Positions 53,531-63,410 are shown, counted from the first letter of the stretch. The stretch: 64,000 bases of DNA from Rickettsiales bacterium (GCA_028279475.1 JANQNR010000002.1:62001-126000); one strand, 5' to 3'. Numbers and translations: made by a program. The notes: a model not told the origin generated them from the letters alone.

Positions 53531-54265
53531 CTATTTAACAGTGTTCATGATCCCTGTCCACTCCTGCGCATCAATGCTGCCACCACCGACCAACGCACCG
53601 TCTACCGAAGGAATGGAAAAGATGTCTGCACTGTTCGCCGCCTTAACCGAACCACCATACAGGACAGAAGCATTAATATGATGCTTTGCTATGTGCGCGT
53701 GGATGGCATCACAGACATCTGTTATTTCTTCTATCGTGGGTGTACGCCCGGTACCGATTGCCCAAACCGGCTCATACGCTACGATCAGCGATTCCAGACC
53801 TGCGTTTTCTGCCAATACTGCATCCAGCTGTGCCAAAATGATGCGTAAAAAATCACCACTGTCCCGCTGTTCTTGCGTCTCTCCAACACATAAGACCGGC
53901 GTTAATGCTGCATTACGTGCCGCTTTGACTTTTGCTGCCACCAGCACATCCGATTCACCATGCCCGGCGCGCCGCTCGGAATGCCCTACAATCACATAGT
54001 CGCAGCCAACATCTTTTAACATGGCCGCGCTGACATCGCCGGTATAAGCACCTTTCTCCTCCGGGTGACAGTCCTGCGCACCGATGGCCAGTTCAGAGTC
54101 AGACACCAGCATCAACGCTTCTGAAAGGTAAGGTGTAGGCAGACAATGCACCACCTGATGCTGTTCACCAATATCTGTTACCTGCATTGCCTCTATCACA
54201 GACGTTAAATGCTCTTTTACAAACGCACGATTACCGTGCATTTTCCAATTACCAATTAGGTACAT
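53531..54265 (-). CDS. tpiA: Triose-phosphate isomerase
   Basis: A 244-residue TIM barrel that interconverts dihydroxyacetone phosphate and glyceraldehyde 3-phosphate. N-terminal IGNWKMHG holds the catalytic Asn-Lys. The electrophilic His lies in IVGHSERR, the catalytic Glu in VAYEPVWAIGTG, and the phosphate loop in LYGGSVKAAN and VDGALVGGGSI. It links the glycerol pathway (glpKD) to glycolysis. Divergent from ppiD. Confidence 0.97.
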   Translation of the reverse strand: MYLIGNWKMHGNRAFVKEHLTSVIEAMQVTDIGEQHQVVHCLPTPYLSEALMLVSDSELAIGAQDCHPEEKGAYTGDVSAAMLKDVGCDYVIVGHSERRAGHGESDVLVAAKVKAARNAALTPVLCVGETQEQRDSGDFLRIILAQLDAVLAENAGLESLIVAYEPVWAIGTGRTPTIEEITDVCDAIHAHIAKHHINASVLYGGSVKAANSADIFSIPSVDGALVGGGSIDAQEWTGIMNTVK

Positions 54266-54389
54266 AACTGTGTGCTCCAGGTGGTTTTAGCGGTTCTATC
54301 ACGTGATTACTGGCTTTTCTAGCAGGAAAACCTTTGAATCTTTATGCGGCGGACGATAGATAAAGAGAATAACCCTTTAGAGACTTATC

Positions 54390-56309
54390 ATGTTATCGAC
54401 GCTGCGTCACAGTACAGACAGTTTTTTTGTTAAAATATTACTAGTGTTGCTCATTGCCAGCTTCGCGTTGTGGGGCGTTGGCGATATGGTCAGTTCCCAG
54501 GATAATGTCGCCGTCGCTACCGTGGGCGAAGAAATCGTGACAGATGTAGAGTATGGGCGTTCACTGGCACGACTACGCGCCAATCTGGGTGAGTATTTTT
54601 CCGACGAAATTGCTCAGTCACTCCGCCTGTACCAGGTGACATTAGCTGGCCTGATCAGTGAAAAACTCATTGCACAGGAAGCAAAACGACTCCACTTACT
54701 GGCAGGTGATGATTTAATCAAGCGTATGCTCGGGGAAGACTCCCGATTCCGCAATGAGAGTGGGTTATTTGACCGCGATATGTTTGAACGGCATGTCCGA
54801 CAGATGCAGCTCAGCGAGCAGCAATACCTAGAACAACTCAACTATCACGCAGTGGATTATATTCTGGAGCAGACAATCACGCCGCAAAGCCTGCCTGATC
54901 CAGCACTGGCCAACCTGCTCTATGAAATTCAGGAAGAGCGGCGCAACGTGCTGGCCTTTGTGATTCGTGATTTCCCCACCCGGCATCTGGCGTCCCCAAC
55001 CGATGATGCATTGCGCACTTATTATGATGCGCATCGCGAACACTACAAAGCACCGGAATATCGAGTCTTGCAATATATATTGCTGGATCGGGATGCCGTC
55101 ACAGATGCTGTTTTCATTAGTGATGATGATCTCCGGGATGCCTATTTTGAACGCCAGAAAGAGTTGGTGACGCCAGAAAAGCGTGATGTAATTCAATTGC
55201 TGTATGAAGAAAAGGCTCTCGCTGAACAAGCCTACGGATTACTTAGATCCGATACGGATATACAGGTGGTAGCACGTCAGGCTACTCCTACAAATCAGGG
55301 CAATATTGAGCTAGGTAAGTTGACGAAAGCACAATTGCCCCATGCGGCAGATGCTGTTTTTGCACTGGAAAAGGGGGGATTCACTGCTCCGATACAAACC
55401 GGGTTTGGCTGGCATATTTTTTACGTCAGAGACATTACAACTTCCTATATGCCGTCTTTTGACTCACTGAAATCTACGTTGCGGAAAGAATTGATACAAA
55501 ACCGCTCTAATCATACATTGGCACAACTTGTTGAAAAACTTGAGGATACTATCGCCGCCGGACTACCCATTGAGGAGGTGGCCGCTACAATTAATGTCCC
55601 ATTACGGGAGTCTGTACCAATTGACGCTAAAGGGAAGCGTGGCGATAATACCATTGCGTTAGAACCTGAAACCTATAGCGCCTTAATTAACCATGCCTTC
55701 CTGATGGAAGAAGGCGACATTTCCGACGTACAACGCATCGAAAGTGGCGGGTATTTCGTGGTGAGTCCAGTGCAAATCACTCCTAGCAGACAGCGTACCT
55801 TTGAGGAAGTACGTGGTCTGGTGTCACGTGATTGGATGGAGCAAGAACGAAAGCACGCGCTAAAAGATCATACTCAGGAGATACTGGAAGCGTTGGACTC
55901 CGCTCAACTTGACTCTAAAACCTCTATCACCCGAATGCTAAAACCTTATGGTATAGATAAAATTCACATGCTTACACTGAAACGCGGCGGCATAGTGGAT
56001 AAAGGTAAGGGCACTATTAGGTATGAGCAAGTCAGCACCGATTTTGTGGAGACTGCCTTCACTGCTACAAAACCCTATACCATCATCGGTTTTTCAGAAT
56101 ACGGGGACAACGCATTACTGGCCGGAATCTATCTCGGAGAATCATCCCTTCCTGAAGGTGGTGCGGAAAGCGGGCGGCAAGATGTTGCCCGGCGGCTAGA
56201 AAAACAGTATGAGCAGGAAATCATCCAGCAATATCTGGCTGCGTTACAACGGCGATTCCCGGTACGTCAGGATTCACTGGCTGTCGATCGGGTGATTCGG
56301 CAATTCTGA
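54390..56309 (+). CDS. ppiD: Periplasmic chaperone / peptidyl-prolyl isomerase PpiD-like
   Basis: A 639-residue inner-membrane anchored SurA_N-parvulin protein that assists folding of exported proteins at the Sec exit. One N-terminal membrane helix (about residues 11-33) is followed by a SurA-like N domain. The parvulin domain lies around residues 260-355 (RDVIQLLYEEKALAEQAY ... KGGFTAPIQTGFGWHIFYV). A long C-terminal SurA_N-like part completes the protein. The stop overlaps the start of trpE (TGATG). The ppiD-trpE-trpG order is conserved in alphaproteobacteria. Confidence 0.9.
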   Translation: MLSTLRHSTDSFFVKILLVLLIASFALWGVGDMVSSQDNVAVATVGEEIVTDVEYGRSLARLRANLGEYFSDEIAQSLRLYQVTLAGLISEKLIAQEAKRLHLLAGDDLIKRMLGEDSRFRNESGLFDRDMFERHVRQMQLSEQQYLEQLNYHAVDYILEQTITPQSLPDPALANLLYEIQEERRNVLAFVIRDFPTRHLASPTDDALRTYYDAHREHYKAPEYRVLQYILLDRDAVTDAVFISDDDLRDAYFERQKELVTPEKRDVIQLLYEEKALAEQAYGLLRSDTDIQVVARQATPTNQGNIELGKLTKAQLPHAADAVFALEKGGFTAPIQTGFGWHIFYVRDITTSYMPSFDSLKSTLRKELIQNRSNHTLAQLVEKLEDTIAAGLPIEEVAATINVPLRESVPIDAKGKRGDNTIALEPETYSALINHAFLMEEGDISDVQRIESGGYFVVSPVQITPSRQRTFEEVRGLVSRDWMEQERKHALKDHTQEILEALDSAQLDSKTSITRMLKPYGIDKIHMLTLKRGGIVDKGKGTIRYEQVSTDFVETAFTATKPYTIIGFSEYGDNALLAGIYLGESSLPEGGAESGRQDVARRLEKQYEQEIIQQYLAALQRRFPVRQDSLAVDRVIRQF

Positions 56310-57826
56310 TGCACTCCGCCACCGTCTTTCCTGAGCAATCCGCCATTACACAGGCACTACAGGAAGGCCGTAACACCCTGCTATGGACCCGAATCGTCAC
56401 TGATATGGAAACGCCGGTCTCCGCCATGCAGAAGCTGGCTTCCAATTCTGATACGCCTTCCTTCCTGCTGGAATCGGTTCATGGCGGCGAGAGGCGAGGT
56501 CGCTACTCTCTGCTGGGTCTTTACCCGGATCGGCTGTGGCGCTGTTATGGTGCCAGGGCAGAAGCCTGCATGGTGATAGATGAGAACTCTACCTTTGAAC
56601 CGCTGCCGGAACCATCACTGCGCTCACTGCAACAGGAGCTGGATCATATCGCCATGGACATTCCGGAGACGCTGCCGCGCATTGCCACCGGCATGATCGG
56701 TTATCTGGGCTATGACATGGTGAAGCAGTTTGAACGCCTGCCGCATGCCAATCCCGATCCAATCGGCATTCCCGATGCCTGCCTGATGCGTCCGCGCCTG
56801 ATGCTGATTTTTGATAATGTCGATGGCGTGTTATTCGCCTGTGCCCCCATCTGGAAAGACACACCGCTTGCTGCCGATGCAGCATACGAAACTGCTGCCG
56901 ACCTGATCCGCGATTCACTGGCAACACTGGAAAACACGCCAGTACAGGATAGTTATTTCGATCCAGAGCATCGTACGCCGCTGGAGTTTACATCCAACGC
57001 CACGCCAGAAGCCTATCATGCCATGGTCGAAGCCGCGAAAGAATATGTCCGTGCCGGTGATATTTTCCAAGTGGTCCCGTCACAGCGTTTTGAAACCACG
57101 TTTCCGGTGCACCCGTTTGATCTCTACCGGGCACTGCGCTATCGTAATCCATCACCCTTCCTGTTCTACCTGAATATGGGCGGGTTTACGCTGGTTGGCT
57201 CTAGCCCAGAAATCCTGGTACGGCTGCGTGATGACACGGTGACTGTACGCCCCATCGCCGGAACACGCAAACGCGGCACCGATGAGGCTGAGGATGTGGC
57301 ACTGGAGCAAGATTTGCTTGCCGACCCTAAGGAAATCGCTGAACATCTGATGTTGCTTGATTTGGGACGCAACGATGTAGGACGCTGCACACAAGATGGT
57401 AGTGTGCACGTTACCGAACAAATGATCGTCGAGCGCTATTCCCATGTGATGCATATCGTCTCCAATGTTGAAGGTACTCGCCGTCCGGATGCCAGCGCCA
57501 TTGACTGCCTGATGAGCGGCTTCCCGGCAGGGACGGTCAGCGGCGCACCGAAAATCCGGGCGATGGAAATCATCGATGAGCTGGAACCGGTCACCCGCAG
57601 TTTCTATGCCGGCGGGGTGGGATATTTCTCGTCCAGCGGATGGATGGATACGTGCATCACCCTGCGCACCGCGCTGGTGAAGGACGGACAGCTCTATGTG
57701 CAGGCAGGCGGCGGCGTAGTTGCCGACAGTGACCCACAGGCGGAATATGAAGAATCCTGCAACAAGGCCAAAGCCATTATGAGCGCCGCCGAACTGGCGA
57801 TGGGATTGATGGGAGTGGCAGAATGA
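56309..57826 (+). CDS. trpE: Anthranilate synthase component I
   Basis: A 505-residue chorismate-utilising enzyme, the first step of tryptophan synthesis. The N-terminal Trp-binding motif [18 protein letters not shown] (feedback site) is present. The catalytic part carries [33 protein letters not shown] and the C-terminal [17 protein letters not shown]. It is a separate subunit, not fused to TrpG. trpG follows after 46 bp. Confidence 0.95.
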   Translation: MHSATVFPEQSAITQALQEGRNTLLWTRIVTDMETPVSAMQKLASNSDTPSFLLESVHGGERRGRYSLLGLYPDRLWRCYGARAEACMVIDENSTFEPLPEPSLRSLQQELDHIAMDIPETLPRIATGMIGYLGYDMVKQFERLPHANPDPIGIPDACLMRPRLMLIFDNVDGVLFACAPIWKDTPLAADAAYETAADLIRDSLATLENTPVQDSYFDPEHRTPLEFTSNATPEAYHAMVEAAKEYVRAGDIFQVVPSQRFETTFPVHPFDLYRALRYRNPSPFLFYLNMGGFTLVGSSPEILVRLRDDTVTVRPIAGTRKRGTDEAEDVALEQDLLADPKEIAEHLMLLDLGRNDVGRCTQDGSVHVTEQMIVERYSHVMHIVSNVEGTRRPDASAIDCLMSGFPAGTVSGAPKIRAMEIIDELEPVTRSFYAGGVGYFSSSGWMDTCITLRTALVKDGQLYVQAGGGVVADSDPQAEYEESCNKAKAIMSAAELAMGLMGVAE

Positions 57827-57872
57827 TGCATATATGTGTAATTGTCATTCTGGAAGCAGTAAGAGAAATACC

Positions 57873-58442
57873 GTGACCAATCTCCTCCTCCTCGATAATT
57901 ACGACAGCTTTACTTACAACCTGCTGCATTATTTTGCAGAACTAGGGGCGGAGGTGGAGGTGGTGCGCAATGATGCGCTGAGCGTCGCCGAGGTAGCAGC
58001 GCGCTCACCCGCAGGGATCGTTATCTCACCTGGACCGGGTGCACCGAAAGATAGTGGCATCTGCCTTGAGGTCATTCAGGCATTAGGCGCCACCACCCCT
58101 ATACTGGGCGTCTGCCTGGGCCACCAGGCCATCGGCGAAGTCTATGGCGGGAGCATCGTACGACATCCCCCTATGCACGGCAAAACCAGCGACGTTGTAC
58201 ATGGCAGCAAAAGCGTCTTTGCTAGCCTCCCCTCCCCCTTCACCGCTACACGCTACCACTCGCTGGTGATTGACCCGACCTCCCTGCCAGACTGTCTGGA
58301 AGTCACCGCCCACACCAACGACGGCGTCATCATGGGCATCACGCACAAGGAACACCCGGTTCACGGTGTCCAGTTCCATCCGGAAAGTATTGCCTCCGAG
58401 CATGGTCATGCCCTGCTGAAGAACTTTCTGGAAATGCTGTGA
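57873..58442 (+). CDS. trpG: Anthranilate synthase glutaminase component II
   Basis: A 189-residue class I glutamine amidotransferase that supplies ammonia to Trp[18 protein letters not shown] is the N-terminus. The nucleophile Cys lies in [13 protein letters not shown], and the His-Glu pair in [13 protein letters not shown]. The GTG at 57873 gives the standard family start; a 13-residue longer frame from 57834 is unlikely. trpD and trpC, expected next, are missing: a small membrane protein overlaps the stop codon instead. Confidence 0.94.
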   Translation: MTNLLLLDNYDSFTYNLLHYFAELGAEVEVVRNDALSVAEVAARSPAGIVISPGPGAPKDSGICLEVIQALGATTPILGVCLGHQAIGEVYGGSIVRHPPMHGKTSDVVHGSKSVFASLPSPFTATRYHSLVIDPTSLPDCLEVTAHTNDGVIMGITHKEHPVHGVQFHPESIASEHGHALLKNFLEML

Positions 58443-58939
58443 TGCGCCCCCTGCTGACTACCAGATTACTGGTAACGCTTGGCATTACTTGCCTGGTTGC
58501 TTCCGCGCTCATCAGTTTCCTACAGGTACAGCAGGCCGGCCGCGAACTTGAACACTATCGGCAGCTATCGGCCACACAGGAACGCCAAATTACCACCCTC
58601 TGGCAGGATGTGGCACACATCGATAGCCGTGCCGACATGGCGTTGTGGTTTGCCTCACAACAGCCAGAGAACGCTGACATGGTGGCTTACTTCGTTGCTC
58701 GTTTTTCCGATGCGAAGAAGGATGGCCTATGGACAGTGGATAACGTGATGGTACTGGCGGCCTCGGAGCGGCAGGCACGACTGGATGCCATCAACCGCCT
58801 CTATGAAGAAAAGCTGAATGCAGAAGAAGCAATGATGCATGCTACCCACCGGCAACAACAATATGGCGCACTGGCGCTGGTGCTGCAACTGGCCGGTCTG
58901 GTGATGATTATCCTCCGGCGCGATGTACCGAACATATAA
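58442..58939 (+). CDS. Hypothetical two-helix membrane protein
   Basis: A 165-residue protein with membrane helices at about residues 9-26 and 142-159 and a long charged, helical middle part with coiled-coil features (Gln-, Glu- and Arg-rich) between them. This is the layout of a hairpin membrane sensor or scaffold. ATG 58442 overlaps the trpG stop (TGATG), so it is co-translated with trpG. I do not recognise the family. A palindromic repeat follows about 90 bp downstream. Confidence 0.65.
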   Translation: MRPLLTTRLLVTLGITCLVASALISFLQVQQAGRELEHYRQLSATQERQITTLWQDVAHIDSRADMALWFASQQPENADMVAYFVARFSDAKKDGLWTVDNVMVLAASERQARLDAINRLYEEKLNAEEAMMHATHRQQQYGALALVLQLAGLVMIILRRDVPNI

Positions 58940-59029
58940 GCAAAATCTTCATATAGTCATTTCAAAATCATATGACACGTTCATATTATTTTGAGTAATG
59001 ACGATAACATTGTAGTATTATAGGCTCTT

Positions 59030-59174
59030 AGAGGGTGTCGCTATTTCGCTTATGCGTCGGCGAAAATGGCAGTTTTGCGAGACCCAAAGCGAAGTGTATT
59101 GGACATACATGAGCGAGGAAGCGCAGGAAAACTGTCATTTGCGGCAAGCAGAAGTAGAAATAGCGACACCCTCT
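59030..59174. repeat. Palindromic repeat element A
   Basis: A 145-bp inverted repeat with perfect 18-bp outer arms (AGAGGGTGTCGCTATTTC at 59030-59047, complement at 59157-59174). Imperfect pairing continues inward through GGCAGTTTTGCG/AAAACTGTCATTTGC to a central TGTAT/ATACA stem. It shares inner motifs with element B at 41 kb. Confidence 0.85.
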
Positions 59175-59231
59175 TAAATCTCCTTTAACGGTTCCACGCT
59201 ATGGTTGGGGAAAATTCAAGGACTTACGCTT

Positions 59232-60479
59232 ATGCATCAGGACGCCGCCCACCCCCAGGAACCCTATGAAGGAAACGCCTTGCGTGACGTAACTGACCAC
59301 GTCTACCACACGCTATCTCTGTTTGAACAATTAGCTGCCCGGCTGGAGCAGCGCTGCCACGCGCTGGATGCAACCGTGGCCGGTCATGGCGGTGAACAGG
59401 CGCTTATGGCCGCTGCCGTCGAACATCTCAACTTGGGAAGGCTCCAACCTTTACTTGACGATGCTGGCAACTGCGACATTCTGATTAATGGCATTCACGA
59501 TATTTACGTTGAACGCGGCGGGGTACTGGAAAAAGTCGATCTACAGTTTGATTCTGAGGAAGAGCTTGCCGAACTGGCCTTTGGCATCGCTCATTCCTGC
59601 GGCCGGGTGATTGACCTGAAACACCCTTATGTCGATGCCCGTCTGCCCGACGGCTCACGGGTCAATATTGTTATGCCGCCCGTTTCCATCGATGGGGTCA
59701 GCATCTCCATTCGTAAATTCGGCGGCGCGTCACTGAACCTGACCAATATGGCGGAAAGCGGCTGCATGAGTCTGGAGATGGCCGAATTTCTGCGCTGCTG
59801 TGCCAAAGCCAATGCCAATATGGTGATTTCCGGTGGAACCGGCTCCGGGAAAACCACCCTACTCAATGCTATTTGCAAACATATCCCGGAAACGGAGCGG
59901 GTCATTACTATTGAGGATTCTGCCGAACTGCAATTACCGATCCCCCATGTCGTGCGTCTGGAATCGATTGACCATGACAGTAATGGCGGACGTGTCGTCA
60001 CCATCCGTGACCTGGTACGTAACGCGCTACGGATGCGCCCGAACCGGATCATCGTTGGTGAGTCACGCGGCGCTGAAGCGTTTGATATGATTCAGGCGAT
60101 GAATACCGGCCATGACGGCTCACTGACTACCGTGCATGCCAACACACCGCGCGACGGCATCGCCCGGATTGAAAACATGATTGGTATGGCCGGCGTCAAC
60201 CTGCCGACCGTGGCCATTCGCAAACAGATTGCTTCCGCCATCCATTTTGTGGTGCAAGTGGAACGCGGCTCCAACGGTCATCGTCATATCTCCACCATCT
60301 CCGAAGTCGTTGGCGTGGAAGGCGACATTATTACCATGCAGGATTTGTTCACCTACCGACAAAAGCAGCAGCCGGACGGTTCCACTCACGCGGAGCATGT
60401 CTGGAGTGGCGTATTCCCACGCCACAATAAGCTGAATCAGCTGCTGCGCGACGGCGGCGTCTTAAAAATGAATCTCTAG
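59232..60479 (+). CDS. cpaF: CpaF/TadA-type secretion ATPase, copy 1
   Basis: A 415-residue hexameric traffic ATPase of the VirB11/CpaF branch, which powers Tad-type pili. The N-terminal domain has INGIHDIYVERGGVLEKV. The ATPase domain carries Walker A GGTGSGKTTLLNA, the Asp box TIEDSAELQL, Walker B-like MRPNRIIVGESRGAEA and the His box NTGHDGSLTTVHAN. ATG 59232 has an AAGGA site; a TTG 27 bases upstream is the alternative. A second ATPase gene follows after 11 bp. Other Tad genes (cpaB-E, tadBC, pilin) are not in the window. Confidence 0.9.
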   Translation: MHQDAAHPQEPYEGNALRDVTDHVYHTLSLFEQLAARLEQRCHALDATVAGHGGEQALMAAAVEHLNLGRLQPLLDDAGNCDILINGIHDIYVERGGVLEKVDLQFDSEEELAELAFGIAHSCGRVIDLKHPYVDARLPDGSRVNIVMPPVSIDGVSISIRKFGGASLNLTNMAESGCMSLEMAEFLRCCAKANANMVISGGTGSGKTTLLNAICKHIPETERVITIEDSAELQLPIPHVVRLESIDHDSNGGRVVTIRDLVRNALRMRPNRIIVGESRGAEAFDMIQAMNTGHDGSLTTVHANTPRDGIARIENMIGMAGVNLPTVAIRKQIASAIHFVVQVERGSNGHRHISTISEVVGVEGDIITMQDLFTYRQKQQPDGSTHAEHVWSGVFPRHNKLNQLLRDGGVLKMNL

Positions 60480-60490
60480 AGGATACTACT

Positions 60491-61768
60491 ATGTCTGAAG
60501 AAAATAACGCACTACTATTGCAGCATGTACGGCGTCTTGAAGAAGAACTGAACCTGCTCAAACAGGAACAGGATTACCGCTTCAACAACATGCAGCATCA
60601 TATCACTGCACAGGAACCCGTTCCACCAGTACCCCATAACCCGGTTGCAGAAGAACTAACCGAACAGCTGGTACAGGAACTCTCCGATATGGGACCGATC
60701 CAGCCATTACTAGACGACGAATCTGTCAACGATATTCTCATCAACGGCACCGATTCCGTTTATGTCGAGCGATACGGAAAATTGGAGCGCACCAGCGTCA
60801 TCTTCCCGCAGGACTCACAGATCATGGAATTAGCGCATCGGATCGTCAAAGCTGTCGGACGCCACCTCACCCCATCCCGCCCACTGGTCGATGCCCGCCT
60901 GCTGGACGGCTCGCGGGTAAATATCATCGCACCGCCATTGGCCGTCGATGGCACCTCGATCTCCATTCGTAAATTCTCCAAGCGCAGCATCACACTGGAC
61001 ATGATGGCCGAGCAGGACAACGTGTCGCAACAAATCGCCGAATTCCTAAAGATTATCGGAAAATGCCGCATGAACGTCATCATCTCCGGTGGAACCGGCT
61101 CCGGTAAAACGACGCTGCTTAACGCGGTATCTAACTTTATTGAAGATGAAGAACGCGTGGTCACGATCGAGGATGCAGCAGAATTGAAACTACAACAACC
61201 TCATATCGTCCGCTTGGAAACCAAGCCGGTATCCTTCAGTGACGGACGGCGCGAGGAAGAGGTCAGCATGCGCGACCTGGTGAAGAACGCACTACGGATG
61301 CGCCCCGACCGTATTATCGTCGGAGAGGTACGCGGCCCGGAAGCGTTTGACATGATGCAGGCGATGAATACCGGCCATGAAGGATCACTGACGACCATCC
61401 ACGCCAACCACCCACGCGACTGTCTGGCCAGGTTGGAAAACATGATGGGGATGGCCAATCTGGGACTGCCAATGCGCTCGATCCGCCAGCAGATTTCCTC
61501 CGCCATTAATATCATCGTGCAAATCAGCCGGATGCGTGATGGCCATCGCCGCCTGACTTATGTCACCGAGATTATCGGGATGGAGGGGGACACTATTACC
61601 ATGCAGGATCTGTTTGCTTTTAATGCCAAGGGGGAAGGAAAAGACGGTAAGCTGGACGGCGAGTTCAAATGGAGCGGCATCATGCCCCGCTTCGTCCGCC
61701 GCGCCGCCTATTACGGCGAGCTGGAGCATCTGGCACAATGTTTGGGTGTGCGTATTCCGAAACTGTAA
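60491..61768 (+). CDS. cpaF: CpaF/TadA-type secretion ATPase, copy 2
   Basis: A 425-residue paralogue of the preceding ATPase. An N-terminal ~25-residue coiled coil (EENNALLLQHVRRLEEELNL) and a Pro-rich linker precede the shared core: INGTDSVYVERYGKLER, GGTGSGKTTLLNA, TIEDAAELKLQQPH, MRPDRIIVGEVRGPEAFDM and NTGHEGSLTTIHAN. It is closer to canonical CpaF than copy 1 (GEVRG instead of GESRG). All catalytic boxes are intact in both, so they could form mixed hexamers or drive different steps. Confidence 0.92.
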   Translation: MSEENNALLLQHVRRLEEELNLLKQEQDYRFNNMQHHITAQEPVPPVPHNPVAEELTEQLVQELSDMGPIQPLLDDESVNDILINGTDSVYVERYGKLERTSVIFPQDSQIMELAHRIVKAVGRHLTPSRPLVDARLLDGSRVNIIAPPLAVDGTSISIRKFSKRSITLDMMAEQDNVSQQIAEFLKIIGKCRMNVIISGGTGSGKTTLLNAVSNFIEDEERVVTIEDAAELKLQQPHIVRLETKPVSFSDGRREEEVSMRDLVKNALRMRPDRIIVGEVRGPEAFDMMQAMNTGHEGSLTTIHANHPRDCLARLENMMGMANLGLPMRSIRQQISSAINIIVQISRMRDGHRRLTYVTEIIGMEGDTITMQDLFAFNAKGEGKDGKLDGEFKWSGIMPRFVRRAAYYGELEHLAQCLGVRIPKL

Positions 61769-61792
61769 ATCATTGACACCGCCCAATAGAAA

Positions 61793-61820
61793 CAGTAATT
61801 TACCTTCATTAAAATTACTG
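61793..61820. repeat. 9-bp inverted repeat between cpaF copy 2 and next gene
   Basis: CAGTAATTT (61793-61801) and AAATTACTG (61812-61820) form a perfect inverted repeat with a 10-base spacer. It could be an operator for the downstream gene; it lacks the T-run of a terminator. Confidence 0.4.
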
Positions 61821-61888
61821 GTGACGTGATTTTTGCTTATGCGAAAAACTGCATCGCCGGTGTTTGTTGTCGATATTTCGGAGTTTTT

Positions 61889-62209
61889 ATGGAACTTACA
61901 GAAGAGACAGCGCAATCTATAATCGGTGCAATTGAAGACTTCTTTCAAATGCGGGTGTTTTTTGAAATCTTCATTGATCATCAGAGCCAACCAAAACAGA
62001 CAGAACGATGTATTATTAGCCTTGCACCTACTGATCCCATTACTCTGAATGCCGATAACGGCTCCATTGTCGTTAAGGACACCAGCAATAGCTGGTGTAT
62101 TTTACAGGGTGATTTTATTATGATATGCAATGGTATGCTTATTCACAGCATGCAGAACGGGGGAGTGCGCATCATAATGTTGGCAACCGATAAACCTATT
62201 CATATATAG
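61889..62209 (+). CDS. Hypothetical protein (106 aa)
   Basis: A 106-residue unrecognised protein, MELTEETAQSIIGAIEDFFQ at the start, then predicted beta strands (IISLAPTDPITLNADNGSIVV, GDFIMICNGMLIHS). There is no signal peptide or membrane helix. A CGGAG site five bases before the ATG supports this start over a 21-residue longer frame. An intrinsic terminator follows. It lies downstream of the tandem CpaF genes, after a 120-bp gap with an inverted repeat, and is probably its own unit. Confidence 0.6.
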   Translation: MELTEETAQSIIGAIEDFFQMRVFFEIFIDHQSQPKQTERCIISLAPTDPITLNADNGSIVVKDTSNSWCILQGDFIMICNGMLIHSMQNGGVRIIMLATDKPIHI

Positions 62210-62241
62210 CCTTTCCTAACTCAGGTAAGGCTCTTTTTTTT
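62208..62241 (+). terminator. Intrinsic terminator after the 106-aa gene
   Basis: AGCCTTTCC pairs with GGTAAGGCT (one mismatch) around TAACTCA and is followed by C and eight T residues. Confidence 0.75.
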
Positions 62242-62270
62242 GCCTTCTGTATTATCACTCCGGCGCAGTT

Positions 62271-62292
62271 CCTCCCCCGCAAGCAGGGGAGG
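62271..62292. repeat. Short GC-rich hairpin
   Basis: CCTCCCC (62271-62277) and GGGGAGG (62286-62292) form a 7-bp stem around CGCAAGCA. It looks like a fragment of the CTCCCC/GGGGAG arm sequence seen in the repeat inside valS. Confidence 0.4.
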
Positions 62293-62344
62293 CAATGACT
62301 GACGCTACATTTTCAACATGTTCCCATGGGGGAAAAACCACGCA

Positions 62345-63388
62345 TCAATACGGCGTGTAGACTTCCACCTGTAACAGCCCACGCATAATCTTATCGCGCG
62401 CTTCCTCCACCTGTTCGATCATGTCCAACGTCACGATATTCTTGTTATGGACATCGACGGCGTAATCGAGCGCCCCTTCCTTCAGCCCCAGATATTTGAT
62501 TCCCGGCTTCCAGCGCCCGCTATAGGTGCTGGTGATCGTCTCATACACCGCCTTGTCGACCCGCTTGATCATCGACGTCACGACCGTCCCTGGAAACAGG
62601 CTGTTCTGGTTGGTATCCACCCCGATCGCATAGCGCCCCATCTCTTCTGCTGCTTCCAACACACCGATTCCGGAACCACCCGCCGCCGCAAAAATGACGC
62701 TCACCCCCTCATTATATTGCTTTTTCGCTAGTGTCTTAGCACGCTCCGGGTTGTTCCATGCCTTGGGATCATTACCAATAATGTCGCGCACCAATTCGGC
62801 ATCCGGGTTATAATATTTTGCCCCCTGGTAAAACCCGAGCGCAAAATTGTTAATCAGTGGCACGTCCATTCCACCGATAAAACCGACCTTGTTGCCCGGA
62901 GAGAGTGCAGCACCAATAATGCCAACCAGAAATGCTCCCTCATGATCCTTGAAACTGACGGACTGCACATTTTTGTATATCGGAGGAATAATTCCATCAA
63001 TCACCGTGAATTTCACTTCCGGATAATCATTGGCAATGGTCAGCACTGGCACCATGTTCTGAAAACCGACCGCAATAATATGGGTATAGCCGTCGTTCAC
63101 AATTCGGCGAAACTCAGCCACACGATCCTGATTTGGTTCAATACGGTACTCATCATAGTCAATACCGACCTCCTGGCGCGCCTGCTGTGCCCCTTTACGC
63201 ACCAGATCAATGAACCCTTTGTCCCCTTTCTTACCGCTGAATTCATAGATGATCGCAGGACGGAATTCCGCCTCGCTCAGTGGCGCTGCCGCCTGCGATA
63301 TTGCAGCGCAAAATAAGAGCGATAATATTACAAAAGAAGCTACAAGACGCCTCAAAAAACCTGTGCTATGATGGTAAGCAAAACACAT
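62345..63388 (-). CDS. BMP-family ABC transporter substrate-binding protein
   Basis: A 347-residue periplasmic binding protein of the basic membrane lipoprotein (Med/BMP, PF02608) family, typically for nucleosides or related solutes. The signal peptide has the core FVILSLLFCAAI and cleavage near SQAAAP; it lacks a clear lipobox before the cleavage site. Family blocks are KGDKGFIDLVRKGAQQA, HIIAVGFQNM, DHEGAFLVGIIGAAL, KVGFIGGMDVPLI and GSGIGVLEAA, YAIGVDTNQNSL. No ABC permease or ATPase lies next to it. Start ATG 63388 is chosen to avoid overlap with the divergent aminopeptidase; a longer frame reaches 63436. Confidence 0.88.
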   Translation of the reverse strand: MCFAYHHSTGFLRRLVASFVILSLLFCAAISQAAAPLSEAEFRPAIIYEFSGKKGDKGFIDLVRKGAQQARQEVGIDYDEYRIEPNQDRVAEFRRIVNDGYTHIIAVGFQNMVPVLTIANDYPEVKFTVIDGIIPPIYKNVQSVSFKDHEGAFLVGIIGAALSPGNKVGFIGGMDVPLINNFALGFYQGAKYYNPDAELVRDIIGNDPKAWNNPERAKTLAKKQYNEGVSVIFAAAGGSGIGVLEAAEEMGRYAIGVDTNQNSLFPGTVVTSMIKRVDKAVYETITSTYSGRWKPGIKYLGLKEGALDYAVDVHNKNIVTLDMIEQVEEARDKIMRGLLQVEVYTPY

Positions 63389-63410
63389 AATAAATAACTT
63401 ATACACAAAA

